54,067 bases of DNA from Rhodocyclales bacterium (GCA_026399475.1 JAPLQY010000079.1:1-54067); one strand, 5' to 3'. Numbered from the stretch's first letter, positions 44,411-53,134 are shown. Notes: a model not told the origin generated them from the letters alone. A program made the numbers and translations.

Positions 44411-45637
44411 TCAGTTACAACACTTCCCGATCTCGCCCAGCATGCGTAGCGCCAACTCCTTCCGGTCATAACGACCGGCTGCCGCCAGGCCTTTCTGGCG
44501 AAAGTTCTGCCGTAGATTCTCTTGCGACTTCAGCGCTAGCAGCCCGGCACAAAGGGCGTCCACATTCTCCGGCTCGAACACCTGGCCGCAGCCCTCGCGT
44601 TCGACGATCTCCGCCGACTCGCCGGCCACCCCGTGCAGGACCGGGATGCCCATGCCCATGCACTCGAAGAGTTTCGACGGGATCACCGTGGTGAACAATT
44701 CGGTCTTCTTCAGATGGATGATCGACACATCCAGCAGCGACCAGTAGCGCACCACCTGGTCCTTCGGTACGGAATCGACGAACACCACATTGCGCAGTCC
44801 CATGGTCTTCGCCTGCGCTACCAACTTCTGCTTGTTGGCGCCGTCACCCAGAAACAGCAGGCGGATATCACGCCCGACAGGATCGTCCTGCAAGCGTCGC
44901 GCAGCTTCCAGCAGGGTCTCCAGCGCGTGGGCCATGCCGTGGGTGCCGATGTAGCCGGCAATGAACTTGTCCTTCAATCCAAGCTCATTCTCCAGTTCTG
45001 CATCGCGCGCCTGCGGCTTGAAACGACTGACGTCTACGCCATTCGTCACTACCGCAATCTTGTCCGCAACGATGCCGCGCCGGACCAGATTGCGCTTGAA
45101 GGACTGCGTCACCGAAACAATACGCGCGGCCTTGCGATACAGAAATAGTTCCAGAGACTCCAGCATATCCAGCACGCGCGAATTGCCTATCGCCCCGACC
45201 GCCCGGATCGATTCCGGCCACAGGTCGCGAAGTTCAAAAACGTACGGAATGCCCTTGAGCTGGCTCACGGCATACGCCGCGCAGGTCGTGAAAAGCTGCG
45301 GGGAAGTTCCCAGCACCACATCCACTCGACGAACGAACAGGGCCGCCAGCGTCGCCGCCACCATGAAACTCTGGTAATCCAGGATGCGCTTCACAAAACC
45401 ATCATTGGCCGTGATGTAGGTCCACACCCGGATCACGCGGATACCGGCCATCTCCTCTGTCTGCCACAGAGCGTTGCGATAGCCGTCGAACACCTTGCCC
45501 TTGGGAAAGTTCGGCGCACAGGTGATCACCGTCACGCGCTGTCCGGCCTGAACCCATTCGCGGCAATGCTCAAAGGTACGCGACGCCGGCGCATTGACCT
45601 CGGGCGGGAAGTTGTCGGTCAAAAACAGAATGTGCAT
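44411..45637 (-). CDS. WbuB-like family 4 glycosyltransferase
   Basis: The 408-residue protein has a GT-B fold. The N-terminus MHILFLTDNFPPEVNAPASR and VFELRDLWPESIRAVGA are characteristic of the WbuB group, which transfers sugars such as N-acetyl-L-fucosamine in O-antigen synthesis. The C-terminal domain has GYIGTHGMAHALETLLEAA and PSKLFECMGMGIPVLHG with the donor-binding Glu. I start at ATG 45635-45637; the stop of the heparinase-like gene is one base upstream, so they are co-transcribed. The true donor sugar is not known. Confidence 0.88.
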   Translation of the reverse strand: MHILFLTDNFPPEVNAPASRTFEHCREWVQAGQRVTVITCAPNFPKGKVFDGYRNALWQTEEMAGIRVIRVWTYITANDGFVKRILDYQSFMVAATLAALFVRRVDVVLGTSPQLFTTCAAYAVSQLKGIPYVFELRDLWPESIRAVGAIGNSRVLDMLESLELFLYRKAARIVSVTQSFKRNLVRRGIVADKIAVVTNGVDVSRFKPQARDAELENELGLKDKFIAGYIGTHGMAHALETLLEAARRLQDDPVGRDIRLLFLGDGANKQKLVAQAKTMGLRNVVFVDSVPKDQVVRYWSLLDVSIIHLKKTELFTTVIPSKLFECMGMGIPVLHGVAGESAEIVEREGCGQVFEPENVDALCAGLLALKSQENLRQNFRQKGLAAAGRYDRKELALRMLGEIGKCCN

Positions 45638-45638
45638 C

Positions 45639-47294
45639 TCAATCCCAGAAAAATTCCATCGTCGCCTGCGGCCCTTCGAACACAAGTTCAATGCACGTAC
45701 TGGCAATCGACCGGCCGAATTCCGGATGCCAGGTGGAGGCAACCAAACGGGCGGAGCCACCCGTTACGGCCCAGCGCATTGTATGCCCATCAGGTAGGCG
45801 CAGAACACCGTCGCCACCTTCGCCCGACACCGACACGGCCGGATGCAAGTGGTAACGCGCCACCGCCTCTTCAAAACCACCCTCGATCGCATCGCTCACT
45901 TGCAAGCCGTGCGCAGTCATCCGCCATGTACGCCGATGCAGCGGTCGCCCCGGCAAACGCCGATAGCCGTCATGCGCGCAGGCCACTTTCACCACATCCT
46001 CGTCTTCACTCACCGAAAGTCCGACGGGCCGCGCCCGGCGGGCGACGCGAAAGCCGCTCCAGACCTCGCTCGAATCCGCACCAGCGATCTGCACCGTGCT
46101 GTGTGCCGCGGTACCCCGCTGTCGCAGCCGTTCCGCGCCCAGACCGTATTCGGACGTCCCGGAATTCACCACCACCCTTTGCTCGAAAACCGAAAGTTCG
46201 AACGAAAGCGTATCTGCGTGCGCATGACCGGGCAGATAGTCCGGCCCGATCTCGCCGACGTCAGCGATCAGAACCGCCTCACCCTGCTGCATACGCGCAT
46301 AGCCGCTCTCTGCCAACAGCGTCACGGACGACAAATCCTGCGGCTTCGGAATTTCCAGTGCTGCCGCATACACCGCAAGCGCCGCCGGATCGGGCGCAAT
46401 ACCAAAAGCAGCGTCATTGAACAAGGCAATCCCGCCATCCGGATGCGTCATCTCCGCCAGCCAGTGCAGCATTCGCGTCGCCTTTTGGCTCCACTCCGCA
46501 ACCAGTGCCGCGTCAACAACTCCCGGCCAGAGGACCGCCAACTGAATCAAATCCAGCAGGTCTTCCAGAATGATCGCGTGGTACATCGGGCTGCGTTCGA
46601 AATGTCCGCCGTCGTCCAGTATCTGCTCGGCATGTTCGCGACGCAGAATCGCCAGACCCTTATCCCGCCATCCATCGGCCTCCGGCCCGGCAAAGAAAGT
46701 CCCAGCAAACACCAATGCCTTCGCATTGGCCAGCAAGTGGTTGCCCAGCAAATGCCATTCCAGCCGACCCATCAGCCAGCGCGCCTGCACGGCAATGCTT
46801 TGCACAACGTCGGATTCCAGTGCATTGCCGGCGGCGGCCCACTTTACCCAATTCACCAGACGCAGCGACAACGGATACGGCTCCCAGCCATTGCCGGCAG
46901 CGGACGGGTTTTCGGCAATCCAGCGCGCCATCAGGGCGCGGTGCCACGCCACCCGTAGCGCCGCATCGTCGGCGTTCAGATCATCGAAATAATGCAGGTT
47001 GTACAACCACAGCTTCGGCCAGTCCTGGCGGTTCCAGTCTGTCGCCGCGGACAGTTCCCGCGTCACCGACAGAAAACGAAAGACCGATGCCCCGAGCATC
47101 GAAGGTTTGCGCGCGCAGCGTTTCCAGATGCCCGATGCCTCACTCAGCGCCGGTGCCGGACGCAGATCGGGCTTCGGCCGTACCAAGCGGTACCACAACC
47201 GTCCGTAAATCTGGACCGGCTTCAGATAGCGGATCGTGTGCCAGTAGCGCAATAGAATTGCCCACCCGCCAGCGCCTGATTGTCGATCAATCAT
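45639..47294 (-). CDS. Heparinase II/III family protein
   Basis: The 551-residue protein has an N-terminal helical toroid (LYNLHYFDDLNADD, LEWHLLGNHLLANAKALVFAG, DDGGHFERSPMYHAIILEDLLDL). A beta-sandwich C-terminal half follows (GHAHADTLSFELSVFEQRVVVNSGTSEYG). The HAHAD segment holds the conserved His/Asp. Members of this group are common in bacterial exopolysaccharide loci and may be lyases or uronate-associated enzymes. I start at ATG 47292-47294, because the frame's first codon is a TTG. It precedes the WbuB-like gene by one base. Confidence 0.88.
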   Translation of the reverse strand: MIDRQSGAGGWAILLRYWHTIRYLKPVQIYGRLWYRLVRPKPDLRPAPALSEASGIWKRCARKPSMLGASVFRFLSVTRELSAATDWNRQDWPKLWLYNLHYFDDLNADDAALRVAWHRALMARWIAENPSAAGNGWEPYPLSLRLVNWVKWAAAGNALESDVVQSIAVQARWLMGRLEWHLLGNHLLANAKALVFAGTFFAGPEADGWRDKGLAILRREHAEQILDDGGHFERSPMYHAIILEDLLDLIQLAVLWPGVVDAALVAEWSQKATRMLHWLAEMTHPDGGIALFNDAAFGIAPDPAALAVYAAALEIPKPQDLSSVTLLAESGYARMQQGEAVLIADVGEIGPDYLPGHAHADTLSFELSVFEQRVVVNSGTSEYGLGAERLRQRGTAAHSTVQIAGADSSEVWSGFRVARRARPVGLSVSEDEDVVKVACAHDGYRRLPGRPLHRRTWRMTAHGLQVSDAIEGGFEEAVARYHLHPAVSVSGEGGDGVLRLPDGHTMRWAVTGGSARLVASTWHPEFGRSIASTCIELVFEGPQATMEFFWD

Positions 47295-47328
47295 AGGCCG
47301 CAAGAAACCCGTTCGGATTCTGATTCTT

Positions 47329-47385
47329 GTAGGAGCCAGCTTGCTGGCGATGCAATCGCTAAATCGCCAGCAAGCTGGCTCCTAC
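47329..47385. repeat. REP-type inverted pair (CAGC variant)
   Basis: The left arm GTAGGAGCCAGCTTGCTGG... (47329-47350) and its reverse complement (47364-47385) flank a 13-base spacer. Both arms use GCCAGC instead of GCGAGC. The pair lies between the heparinase-like gene and the XRE gene. Confidence 0.85.
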
Positions 47386-47409
47386 AATTTTCCATAGGCC
47401 CTTCACCAA

Positions 47410-47733
47410 TCAAACAATTTTTGCCGTAGCGCGTACCTGTCCATGATCATCCTCAAAAGCGATTTTCAGGCGCTTGCCGATCGCAGCGGCGGCCTTGGTG
47501 AGCGTCACGAGCGTAACGGAAGCATTCTCCGGATCGAGCAGACGGTCCAGTTGGGAGCGGCTGGTACCAATGCGCTTCACCATCGCAACTTTCGAGATAT
47601 TTTGCGCCTTCATCGCTTCGGCCAGCATCGTCGCAATCACCTTCTTGACGGCAGCGGCTTCGACATCCTCATAGATGCCTTCGTCCTTGAGGAAGTCATC
47701 GAAGCGCGACCCTTCATGCGTATTCCGCTTCAC
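47410..47733 (-). CDS. XRE-family DNA-binding protein (antitoxin-like)
   Basis: The 107-residue protein has a helix-turn-helix at about 45-95 (AEAMKAQNISKVAMVKRIGTSRSQLDRLLDPENASVTL in the protein), close to HigA-type antitoxins and to orphan regulators. I start at GTG 47731-47733 because GGAAGGA lies six bases upstream; an ATG five codons earlier has poor spacing. No toxin gene is adjacent: the neighbours are a REP pair and a dehydrogenase fusion. It may regulate the sugar cluster or be an orphan antitoxin. Confidence 0.72.
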   Translation of the reverse strand: MKRNTHEGSRFDDFLKDEGIYEDVEAAAVKKVIATMLAEAMKAQNISKVAMVKRIGTSRSQLDRLLDPENASVTLVTLTKAAAAIGKRLKIAFEDDHGQVRATAKIV

Positions 47734-47778
47734 TTTGCATCCTTCCATTTCTTCCAGCGTCGCTGCTAACGTGGCCGC

Positions 47779-49881
47779 TCAGCCACCCGCCGCTTCGATC
47801 GTCACCCGCGCCACTTCCAGTAGTTCCTCCAGCGGAATCGGCGCTACGCCATCCGATTCGACCGACCGCACAAACGCGGCGGCGCACGCCTTTTGCCCCT
47901 TGTCCTGGCGCCACAGGTTCATCTTGCCAAAGCCCGGCCAACCGAAGCCGGTCAGCTTGCGGAAGTTGTCGAGCTGCAGCGCGCGGCCGCCGGCAAACAC
48001 GTCCAGACGCTCTTTGGGAAAGCTCTTCGGCCCGTTGGCGAAGTAATGCACGGTGCCCATCGAGCCGTCCTCAAACGAAAGCTGCAGGCTTACCGTGTCC
48101 TGGGTTGCGCAGTCCATGTCCATCCGCCGCCATTCCACAATCGGCGCTCCAACCAGGAAGCGCAGCAGGTCGATGAAGTGGCAAGCCTCGCCGACGATGC
48201 GCCCGCCACCGACCTCATTATCTTGCGTCCAGTGCTCGGCGGGAATCGCCCCCGCATTCACCGTCATGACAAAGGCCTTGGGGCCGCCCACACCCGCGAG
48301 CAGTTGCTTGACCCGCTGCACCTGCGGCGCAAAGCGGCGGTTGAAGCCGACCATCACCCGCCCGGCTGATGATGCCGCCGCCGTTTCGATCGCGGCCAGT
48401 TCATCCAGTGTCAGGCACAACGGCTTTTCGACAAAGACATGCTTGTCCGCTTTCAGCGCCTCGATCACCAGCCCGGCATGGCTGTCGTGGCGTGTGGTGA
48501 TCACCACGGCATTCACGGCGAAATCACTCAGCACGCTGGCTGTATCGGTGGTCGTCTGCTCAAAGCCGAACTTGCGCCCGGCGTGCAAGCCGCTGACCCC
48601 GGCACTCGATGCCACCACCTTTAGCCGTGCCCCGGCCTCTTTGAACGCCGGAATCAATACGCCCGTCGCGTAATTTCCCGATCCGATGACACCGATCGAA
48701 CAGGTCGCAGCGGGTACCGTCGCCGCATGCAATTCCACAGTCTGCCGCCGTACCGCCAGCGCCGACTTTTCATCTTGCGGATATGCCAGCAGTATCCCCA
48801 GCGAAGGCCCTGCCCCGCCCACAAGAGCATAGGCCCCCGCCGCGTCATCAATCGGGAATCGATGCGAGATCAGCGGCTTCACGTCCAGCCGGCCGTCGGC
48901 CATCATGTCCAGCACGGCCTCGAAGTTGCGCTGCTCGGTCCAGCGCACAAAGCCCACCGGATAGTCGTTGCCCTTGTCTTCGTAGGCCGGGTCGTAGCGC
49001 CCCGGCCCGTAGGAGCACGACACCTGGAAACTCAGTTCCTTCTCGAAAAAATCAGCCCGCGATAACTCCAGCCCCGTCACGCCCACCAGCACGATGCGCC
49101 CGCGCTTGCGGCACATCTGCGCCGCCTGATGCACCGGCTCGTTGCTCTTGGTCGAGGCCGTAATCAACACCGCATCCACGCCGCGCCCGCGCGAGAAGCG
49201 CTGTGCGGCAGCTACCGGGTCTTCGCCAGCGGCCAGGTTCACCACCTCGGCGCCCACACCCTGCGCAAGCGCCAGTTTGTCTGCATCAAAATCCAGCCCG
49301 AGCACCCGGCAGCCCTGTGCGCGCAGCAATTGCACCGCCACCAGCCCGATCAGCCCGAGCCCGGTCACCACCACCGCCTCGCCCAGCGTCGGCTGCGCCA
49401 GGCGAATGCCTTGCAGGCCGATGGCACATACCACCGTAAAGGCCGCCTCGTCGTCCGACACCGAATCCGGCACCTTGGCACACAGATTCACCGGCACGCT
49501 CACCGCCTCGGCGTGCTTGCCGTTCGATATCACGCGATCACCCACCGCAAACGCCGTCACGCCGGCACCGACTTCCAGCACCCGGCCCGTGTTGCAGTAA
49601 CCCAGCGGCAGTGGTTGGTCGAGCTTGTTGAACACCGCATCCACCGTCGGCATCAGGCCGTCAGTCCGGATCTTGTCCAGCACCATGCGCACCTTGTCCG
49701 GCTGCTGGCGCGCCTTGTCGATCCAGCCGGCCTTGCCGAACTCGATCATCATGCGCTCAGTGCCCGCCGACACCAGCGTGCGCGTAGTGCCGATCAGCAG
49801 TTTGCCGCGGCCGACTGCCGGGCAGGGAACGTCCGCGACTTCAGTGGCGCCTGTCTTGAGGCTTTGGAGTATTTGTTTCAT
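47779..49881 (-). CDS. Fused zinc-type dehydrogenase and Gfo/Idh/MocA oxidoreductase
   Basis: The 700-residue protein has an N-terminal medium-chain dehydrogenase (about 1-375; VSAGTERMMIEFG, PLGYCNTGRVLEVGAGV, Rossmann VVTGLGLIGLVAVQLL). The C-terminal Gfo/Idh/MocA domain begins near 390 (CSIGVIGSGNYATGVLIPAF, VFVEKPLCLTLDEL, EACHFIDLLRFLVG). This fusion is frequent in exopolysaccharide and O-antigen clusters, as I recall, and may oxidise a nucleotide sugar; its substrate is unknown. Both NAD-binding motifs look intact. It has no strong ribosome site. Confidence 0.88.
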   Translation of the reverse strand: MKQILQSLKTGATEVADVPCPAVGRGKLLIGTTRTLVSAGTERMMIEFGKAGWIDKARQQPDKVRMVLDKIRTDGLMPTVDAVFNKLDQPLPLGYCNTGRVLEVGAGVTAFAVGDRVISNGKHAEAVSVPVNLCAKVPDSVSDDEAAFTVVCAIGLQGIRLAQPTLGEAVVVTGLGLIGLVAVQLLRAQGCRVLGLDFDADKLALAQGVGAEVVNLAAGEDPVAAAQRFSRGRGVDAVLITASTKSNEPVHQAAQMCRKRGRIVLVGVTGLELSRADFFEKELSFQVSCSYGPGRYDPAYEDKGNDYPVGFVRWTEQRNFEAVLDMMADGRLDVKPLISHRFPIDDAAGAYALVGGAGPSLGILLAYPQDEKSALAVRRQTVELHAATVPAATCSIGVIGSGNYATGVLIPAFKEAGARLKVVASSAGVSGLHAGRKFGFEQTTTDTASVLSDFAVNAVVITTRHDSHAGLVIEALKADKHVFVEKPLCLTLDELAAIETAAASSAGRVMVGFNRRFAPQVQRVKQLLAGVGGPKAFVMTVNAGAIPAEHWTQDNEVGGGRIVGEACHFIDLLRFLVGAPIVEWRRMDMDCATQDTVSLQLSFEDGSMGTVHYFANGPKSFPKERLDVFAGGRALQLDNFRKLTGFGWPGFGKMNLWRQDKGQKACAAAFVRSVESDGVAPIPLEELLEVARVTIEAAGG

Positions 49882-50015
49882 GAACTTTCAACTTTCGCCG
49901 CGACCTCGACTCACCGGTCGCCAATGCGGCTCAAACTATCGCCGGTAGCAATCGCAGGTAGCGAAAAACCAGATATCTGTTCGCTAATCCAGCATGCCTT
50001 TTCGTTGGCAGGCCG

Positions 50016-50222
50016 CTAGGCGGCCATCGCCGGAGTATGGTGAAGCTCAATAAGCTGGCGAACGGGGATTGGTTCTATGGCATATGCGACACCACCAAGA
50101 TCCGCGAATTCGACCAGTACAACGTCCTCGGTCAATTCATCGACGATAGTGCCAACCTGTCCTTTGGCGAGGTGTGCTGCCGGCAAATCTTCCAACGTCG
50201 CAACGACATCAAGCAATTTCAT
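50016..50222 (-). CDS. DUF4926 protein
   Basis: The 68-residue product (from ATG 50220-50222, with GGAG six bases upstream) reads MKLLDVVATLEDLPAAHLAKGQVGTIVDELTEDVVLVEFADLGG in one run. This is the small beta-barrel DUF4926. It overlaps the DUF6883-like gene by 14 bases. Pairs of these two domains recur in bacteria and look like toxin-antitoxin or toxin-immunity units, as I recall; no activity is established. A longer frame begins four codons earlier. Confidence 0.7.
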   Translation of the reverse strand: MKLLDVVATLEDLPAAHLAKGQVGTIVDELTEDVVLVEFADLGGVAYAIEPIPVRQLIELHHTPAMAA

Positions 50223-50556
50223 CGCATTCTCCAATCACGTAGCATGTAACAAGTCTAGCCGCTTCTGCTTGGCATAGCCAACTCGTTCGCACCTTCGCAC
50301 ACCTTTGCCCCCGAACAATATCCATGTCCACACGGTAGATTGGCCCCCAGTCTGTAGTGCTTTGCAGTTTTGCTTCCGACTGCCAAAGACTAGCCAGGAT
50401 TCTATTGGACAACCACTCTGCGTCTGCCGCCGCAAGCCCAAGCGCTGAGAGAAACACGCGAGCCTTGTGCCTTCCCTCCGGGTGACTCGCATTAAGCACA
50501 TAGTCAGCCAGATTCTTGAGATCGATACTGGCCTTTTCGATATTTGGCAGCAACAT
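50209..50556 (-). CDS. DUF6883-type protein
   Basis: The 115-residue protein begins MLLPNIEKASIDLKNLADYVLN and contains SHPEGRHKARVFLSALGL, the core text of DUF6883 as I recall it. The remainder is mixed alpha/beta with a WLCQAEAARLVTCYVIG tail. It is followed, with a 14-base overlap, by the DUF4926 gene. In other genomes I recall this order in small mobile-like units. The function is not known. Confidence 0.68.
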   Translation of the reverse strand: MLLPNIEKASIDLKNLADYVLNASHPEGRHKARVFLSALGLAAADAEWLSNRILASLWQSEAKLQSTTDWGPIYRVDMDIVRGQRCAKVRTSWLCQAEAARLVTCYVIGECDEIA

Positions 50557-50571
50557 TGCGGTACGCCCCCC

Positions 50572-50868
50572 TCATCCCACCAAAAACTCCTCCCGCTTCC
50601 TGCCCTTGGCCAATTCATCCGCCAGCCAGTGCGGCGGACGGCCGCGGCCGGACCAGGATTCTCCAGTCGCGGCATTGCGATACTTCACCGCCACGGCCTT
50701 GCGAGTGCCAGGCTTCTTCACCGCACTACCCAGATCCGCCGCGGTAAGCCCGTAATCGGCCATCTTCTTCCTGATCTCCGCAATCACCGCAGCAGTTTGC
50801 TTCTGTCGCGCTACGCGCTCCTTCTGCATTCTGCCTCGCAACATCACCCCATTCGTCGAATGCTTCAT
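50572..50868 (-). CDS. H-NS family nucleoid-associated protein
   Basis: The 98-residue protein carries the H-NS DNA-binding signature YRNAATGESWSGRGRPPHWL near the C-terminus (about 63-82). A helical N-terminal half (VARQKQTAAVIAEIRKKMADYGLT) should mediate oligomerisation. The length fits betaproteobacterial H-NS paralogues. It may silence AT-rich or foreign DNA. The first ATG lacks a good ribosome site, and an internal ATG (MQKERVARQKQ) is a possible alternative. It is next to a REP pair and the DUF6883/DUF4926 unit. Confidence 0.85.
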   Translation of the reverse strand: MKHSTNGVMLRGRMQKERVARQKQTAAVIAEIRKKMADYGLTAADLGSAVKKPGTRKAVAVKYRNAATGESWSGRGRPPHWLADELAKGRKREEFLVG

Positions 50869-50882
50869 GGCAAAAATAATAC

Positions 50883-50950
50883 AAGGAGCGAGCTTGCTCG
50901 CGATAATTTCTCGCTGTAATCGCCGAAATCGCCAGCAAGCTGGCTCCTAC
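50883..50950. repeat. REP-type inverted pair with mixed arms
   Basis: The left arm AAGGAGCGAGCTTGCTCGCGA (shown without the first two changed bases; 50883-50903) is the GAGC variant. The right arm (50929-50950) is the complement of the CAGC variant. This pair therefore combines the two versions found at 39016 and 47329. Its right arm supplies the stop codon of wecB. Confidence 0.8.
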
Positions 50951-52092
50951 AAAACCAGCAACCTCTCCAACTCCGCCACAATCCTCTCCGCCGCTTTGCC
51001 ATCCCACTTATCCGGAATCCCGCCCTTCTTCCACTGCCCTGCCATCAGCCGCGCCAAGGCCGGCGCCAACTTCGCCGGGTCGGTGCCGATCAACTCATTG
51101 GTTCCCACAGAAACCGTTTCCGGCCGCTCGGTGCTGTCACGCAGCGTCAAGCACGGCACACCCATCACCGTGGTTTCCTCGGTAATCCCGCCCGAATCGG
51201 TAATCACTCCCTTCGCATGCTTCACCAGATAGTTGAATTCAAGATAAGGCTGCGGCTCGACAAAGTGAATCCGCCCCACCCCCTCCGTAGGAGCGAGCTT
51301 GCTCGCGATATCCTTGCTCGCGATACCCCCACCCGCAAGCTCCCGCAAATTCTTGGCAGTCCGCGGATGTACCGGGAACACCACCGGCAGCCCGCCGGTT
51401 CCCTCCGCAATCGCCCGCAACAGCCGCAACAACTGCTGCTCCCCATCCACATTCCCCGGTCGGTGCAGGGTCACCACGAAATACCGCCCCGGCTGCAAGC
51501 CCAGGTCACCCCAAAACTCCGGCGCACGCAAATGCGGCATCTGCTTCAGCAACGTATCGATCATCGTGTTGCCGACGAAAAAAATCCGCTCATCCGAAAC
51601 ACCAGCACGACGCAGGTTGGCGTTGGCCACTTCGCTGGTGGTGAAGAACCAGTTGGTGATCGAATCCGTCACCACGCGGTTGATCTCCTCCGGCATGGTC
51701 CAGTCGCCGGAACGAATGCCGCCCTCCACATGCGCCACCGGCACGCCACACTTTCGCGCCGCGATCGAGCAGGCCATGGTCGAAGTCACATCACCTACCA
51801 CCAGGCACAGATCGCTAGGCTGTTCGATCAGCACCTTCTCGTAGCGCACCATGATGGCGGCCGTCTGTTCGGCCTGCGTGCCCGACCCGACCTCGAGGTT
51901 GATATCCGGCTCCGGTATGCCGAGTTGCTCGAAGAAGCTGCCGGACATGGCTTTGTCGTAGTGCTGGCCGGTGTGGATCAGGCGGTAGCGCAAGGCACCG
52001 CCACGCCCTTCGGCCGCCCTCAGCGCGTCAATGATCGGCGCGATCTTCATGAAGTTGGGGCGGGCACCGGCGATCAGATCAATCCGTTTCAC
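50947..52092 (-). CDS. wecB: UDP-N-acetylglucosamine 2-epimerase (non-hydrolysing)
   Basis: The 381-residue enzyme makes UDP-ManNAc for surface polysaccharides. Signatures are AGARPNFMKIAPII, TGQHYD, the Arg/Glu pair HVEGGIRSGD, FFVGNTMIDTLL and TDSGGITEETTVMGVP. The start is GTG 52090-52092 with AAGGAG five bases upstream. Two oddities are visible. Residues about 257-270 (IASKDIASKLAPTE) are encoded by a REP element. The stop codon at 50947-50949 lies inside a second REP arm. The insertion falls in a surface loop before FVEPQPYLEFN, so the enzyme may still work. Confidence 0.93.
   Translation of the reverse strand: MKRIDLIAGARPNFMKIAPIIDALRAAEGRGGALRYRLIHTGQHYDKAMSGSFFEQLGIPEPDINLEVGSGTQAEQTAAIMVRYEKVLIEQPSDLCLVVGDVTSTMACSIAARKCGVPVAHVEGGIRSGDWTMPEEINRVVTDSITNWFFTTSEVANANLRRAGVSDERIFFVGNTMIDTLLKQMPHLRAPEFWGDLGLQPGRYFVVTLHRPGNVDGEQQLLRLLRAIAEGTGGLPVVFPVHPRTAKNLRELAGGGIASKDIASKLAPTEGVGRIHFVEPQPYLEFNYLVKHAKGVITDSGGITEETTVMGVPCLTLRDSTERPETVSVGTNELIGTDPAKLAPALARLMAGQWKKGGIPDKWDGKAAERIVAELERLLVL
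51287..51323. repeat. REP element inside wecB coding sequence
   Basis: GTAGGAGCGAGCTTGCTC... (51287-51308) is followed by a partial copy TTGCTCGCGA (51314-51323). Both are read in frame on the reverse strand as part of WecB. No stop codon is introduced. Confidence 0.85.
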
Positions 52093-52174
52093 AGTAACTC
52101 CTTGCTCGAAACATCCTCACCGATCTGATCTCAAAAAGTCCGTGCTGCCGACGCGGCGATCAAAATAACCCGAT

Positions 52175-52680
52175 TCATTTCTTCGCCTCAATCAACATAA
52201 ATAGCCCATGCCCCGGAAGTGCCCAGCGCAGAAACCTGCGCGGCCACAGCCGCTTCGCCAACGACAACAGCCAGCCCCTGTGACGTTGTCCGGCATCGGA
52301 TTCCAGCAGATCGCCATGGGTCAGTACCGTCGTAATCCGCACCTCGCCAAACCGCCGAAAAAGCTCCCGCGCCTCGCCCACCGTGTAAGCCTTCGTGCCC
52401 GGGCTTTCCAAATGGTTCGCATAGATATCCGCAAGACTGCGCCACGGTTTTCCTGCTACCAGCGCATAACGCAACCAGAGCATGTATCCGACCAGAGCGT
52501 GCGTGTGGTAAATCATAATCCGCGCTACCCCGCCCGGCCGCAAGACGCGCCACACCTCGTTGATGGCGACCGGCGTATTTGGGCTGTGATGCAACACGCC
52601 CCACGAATAAACGCAGTCGAAAGAGGCCTCCGCAAAAGGCAGCACCTCGGCATCGCCGACGCGCAAATCGGACTGCAAAC
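52175..52680 (-). pseudogene. SAM-dependent methyltransferase, 5' end cut by IS insertion
   Basis: The remaining 167 residues carry class I methyltransferase motifs II-IV (LRVGDAEVLPFAEASFDCVYSWGVLHH and RVLRPGGVARIMIYH). Motif I with its glycine-rich SAM loop is missing. The frame runs directly into the left inverted repeat of the IS3 element at 52681. The missing part would lie beyond the right edge of the window, on the far side of the element. It may have methylated a sugar or lipid in the polysaccharide pathway. Confidence 0.85.
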
Positions 52681-52747
52681 TGAGCCGCCCCCGATTTTTC
52701 TGGACACGAATTTGGGGTTAAATCGTGTCTGAAAAAGGAGTTGGGGA

Positions 52748-53134
52748 ATGCTGAAGGAATCGAAAGTGGAAGGAGTTGCGCCGGGCTCGCCGGAGGGAGC
52801 TCGTAGGGCGACTGGAGGCGAGCCCGGCGCGGCCGCCGAAGTGAAGCGCTGGTCAGCTGGGCGGAAGAAGGAAGTCGTGTTGCGGCTGTTGCGCAACGAG
52901 CCGGTGGATGACCTATCCCGCGAGGTGTCGGTACCGATATACAAGCTCGAACAGTGGCGTGATCGGGCGCTGGCCGGGATTGATGCGGGCCTCAAGGAAC
53001 GTGAGAACGATCCTGTCTCGGCCCAGTTGGACGACGCCAACAGACGCATCGGCGAGCTCGTCATGGAAATCGAGATTCTGCGCAAGGAAAGGCAGGCGAA
53101 ACGCCCTTTGGTCGGCCGGAGGTCATCGCGATGA
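52748..53134 (+). CDS. IS3-family transposase subunit A (OrfA)
   Basis: The 128-residue protein has a helix-turn-helix at about 38-75 (KKEVVLRLLRNEPVDDLSREVSVPIYKLEQW in the protein) and a leucine-zipper-like C-terminus (LDDANRRIGELVMEIEILRKE). It binds the IS ends and pairs with OrfB. Its stop overlaps the OrfB ATG as ATGA, so OrfB is probably made by reinitiation or coupling rather than the frameshift common in this family. Confidence 0.88.
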   Translation: MLKESKVEGVAPGSPEGARRATGGEPGAAAEVKRWSAGRKKEVVLRLLRNEPVDDLSREVSVPIYKLEQWRDRALAGIDAGLKERENDPVSAQLDDANRRIGELVMEIEILRKERQAKRPLVGRRSSR

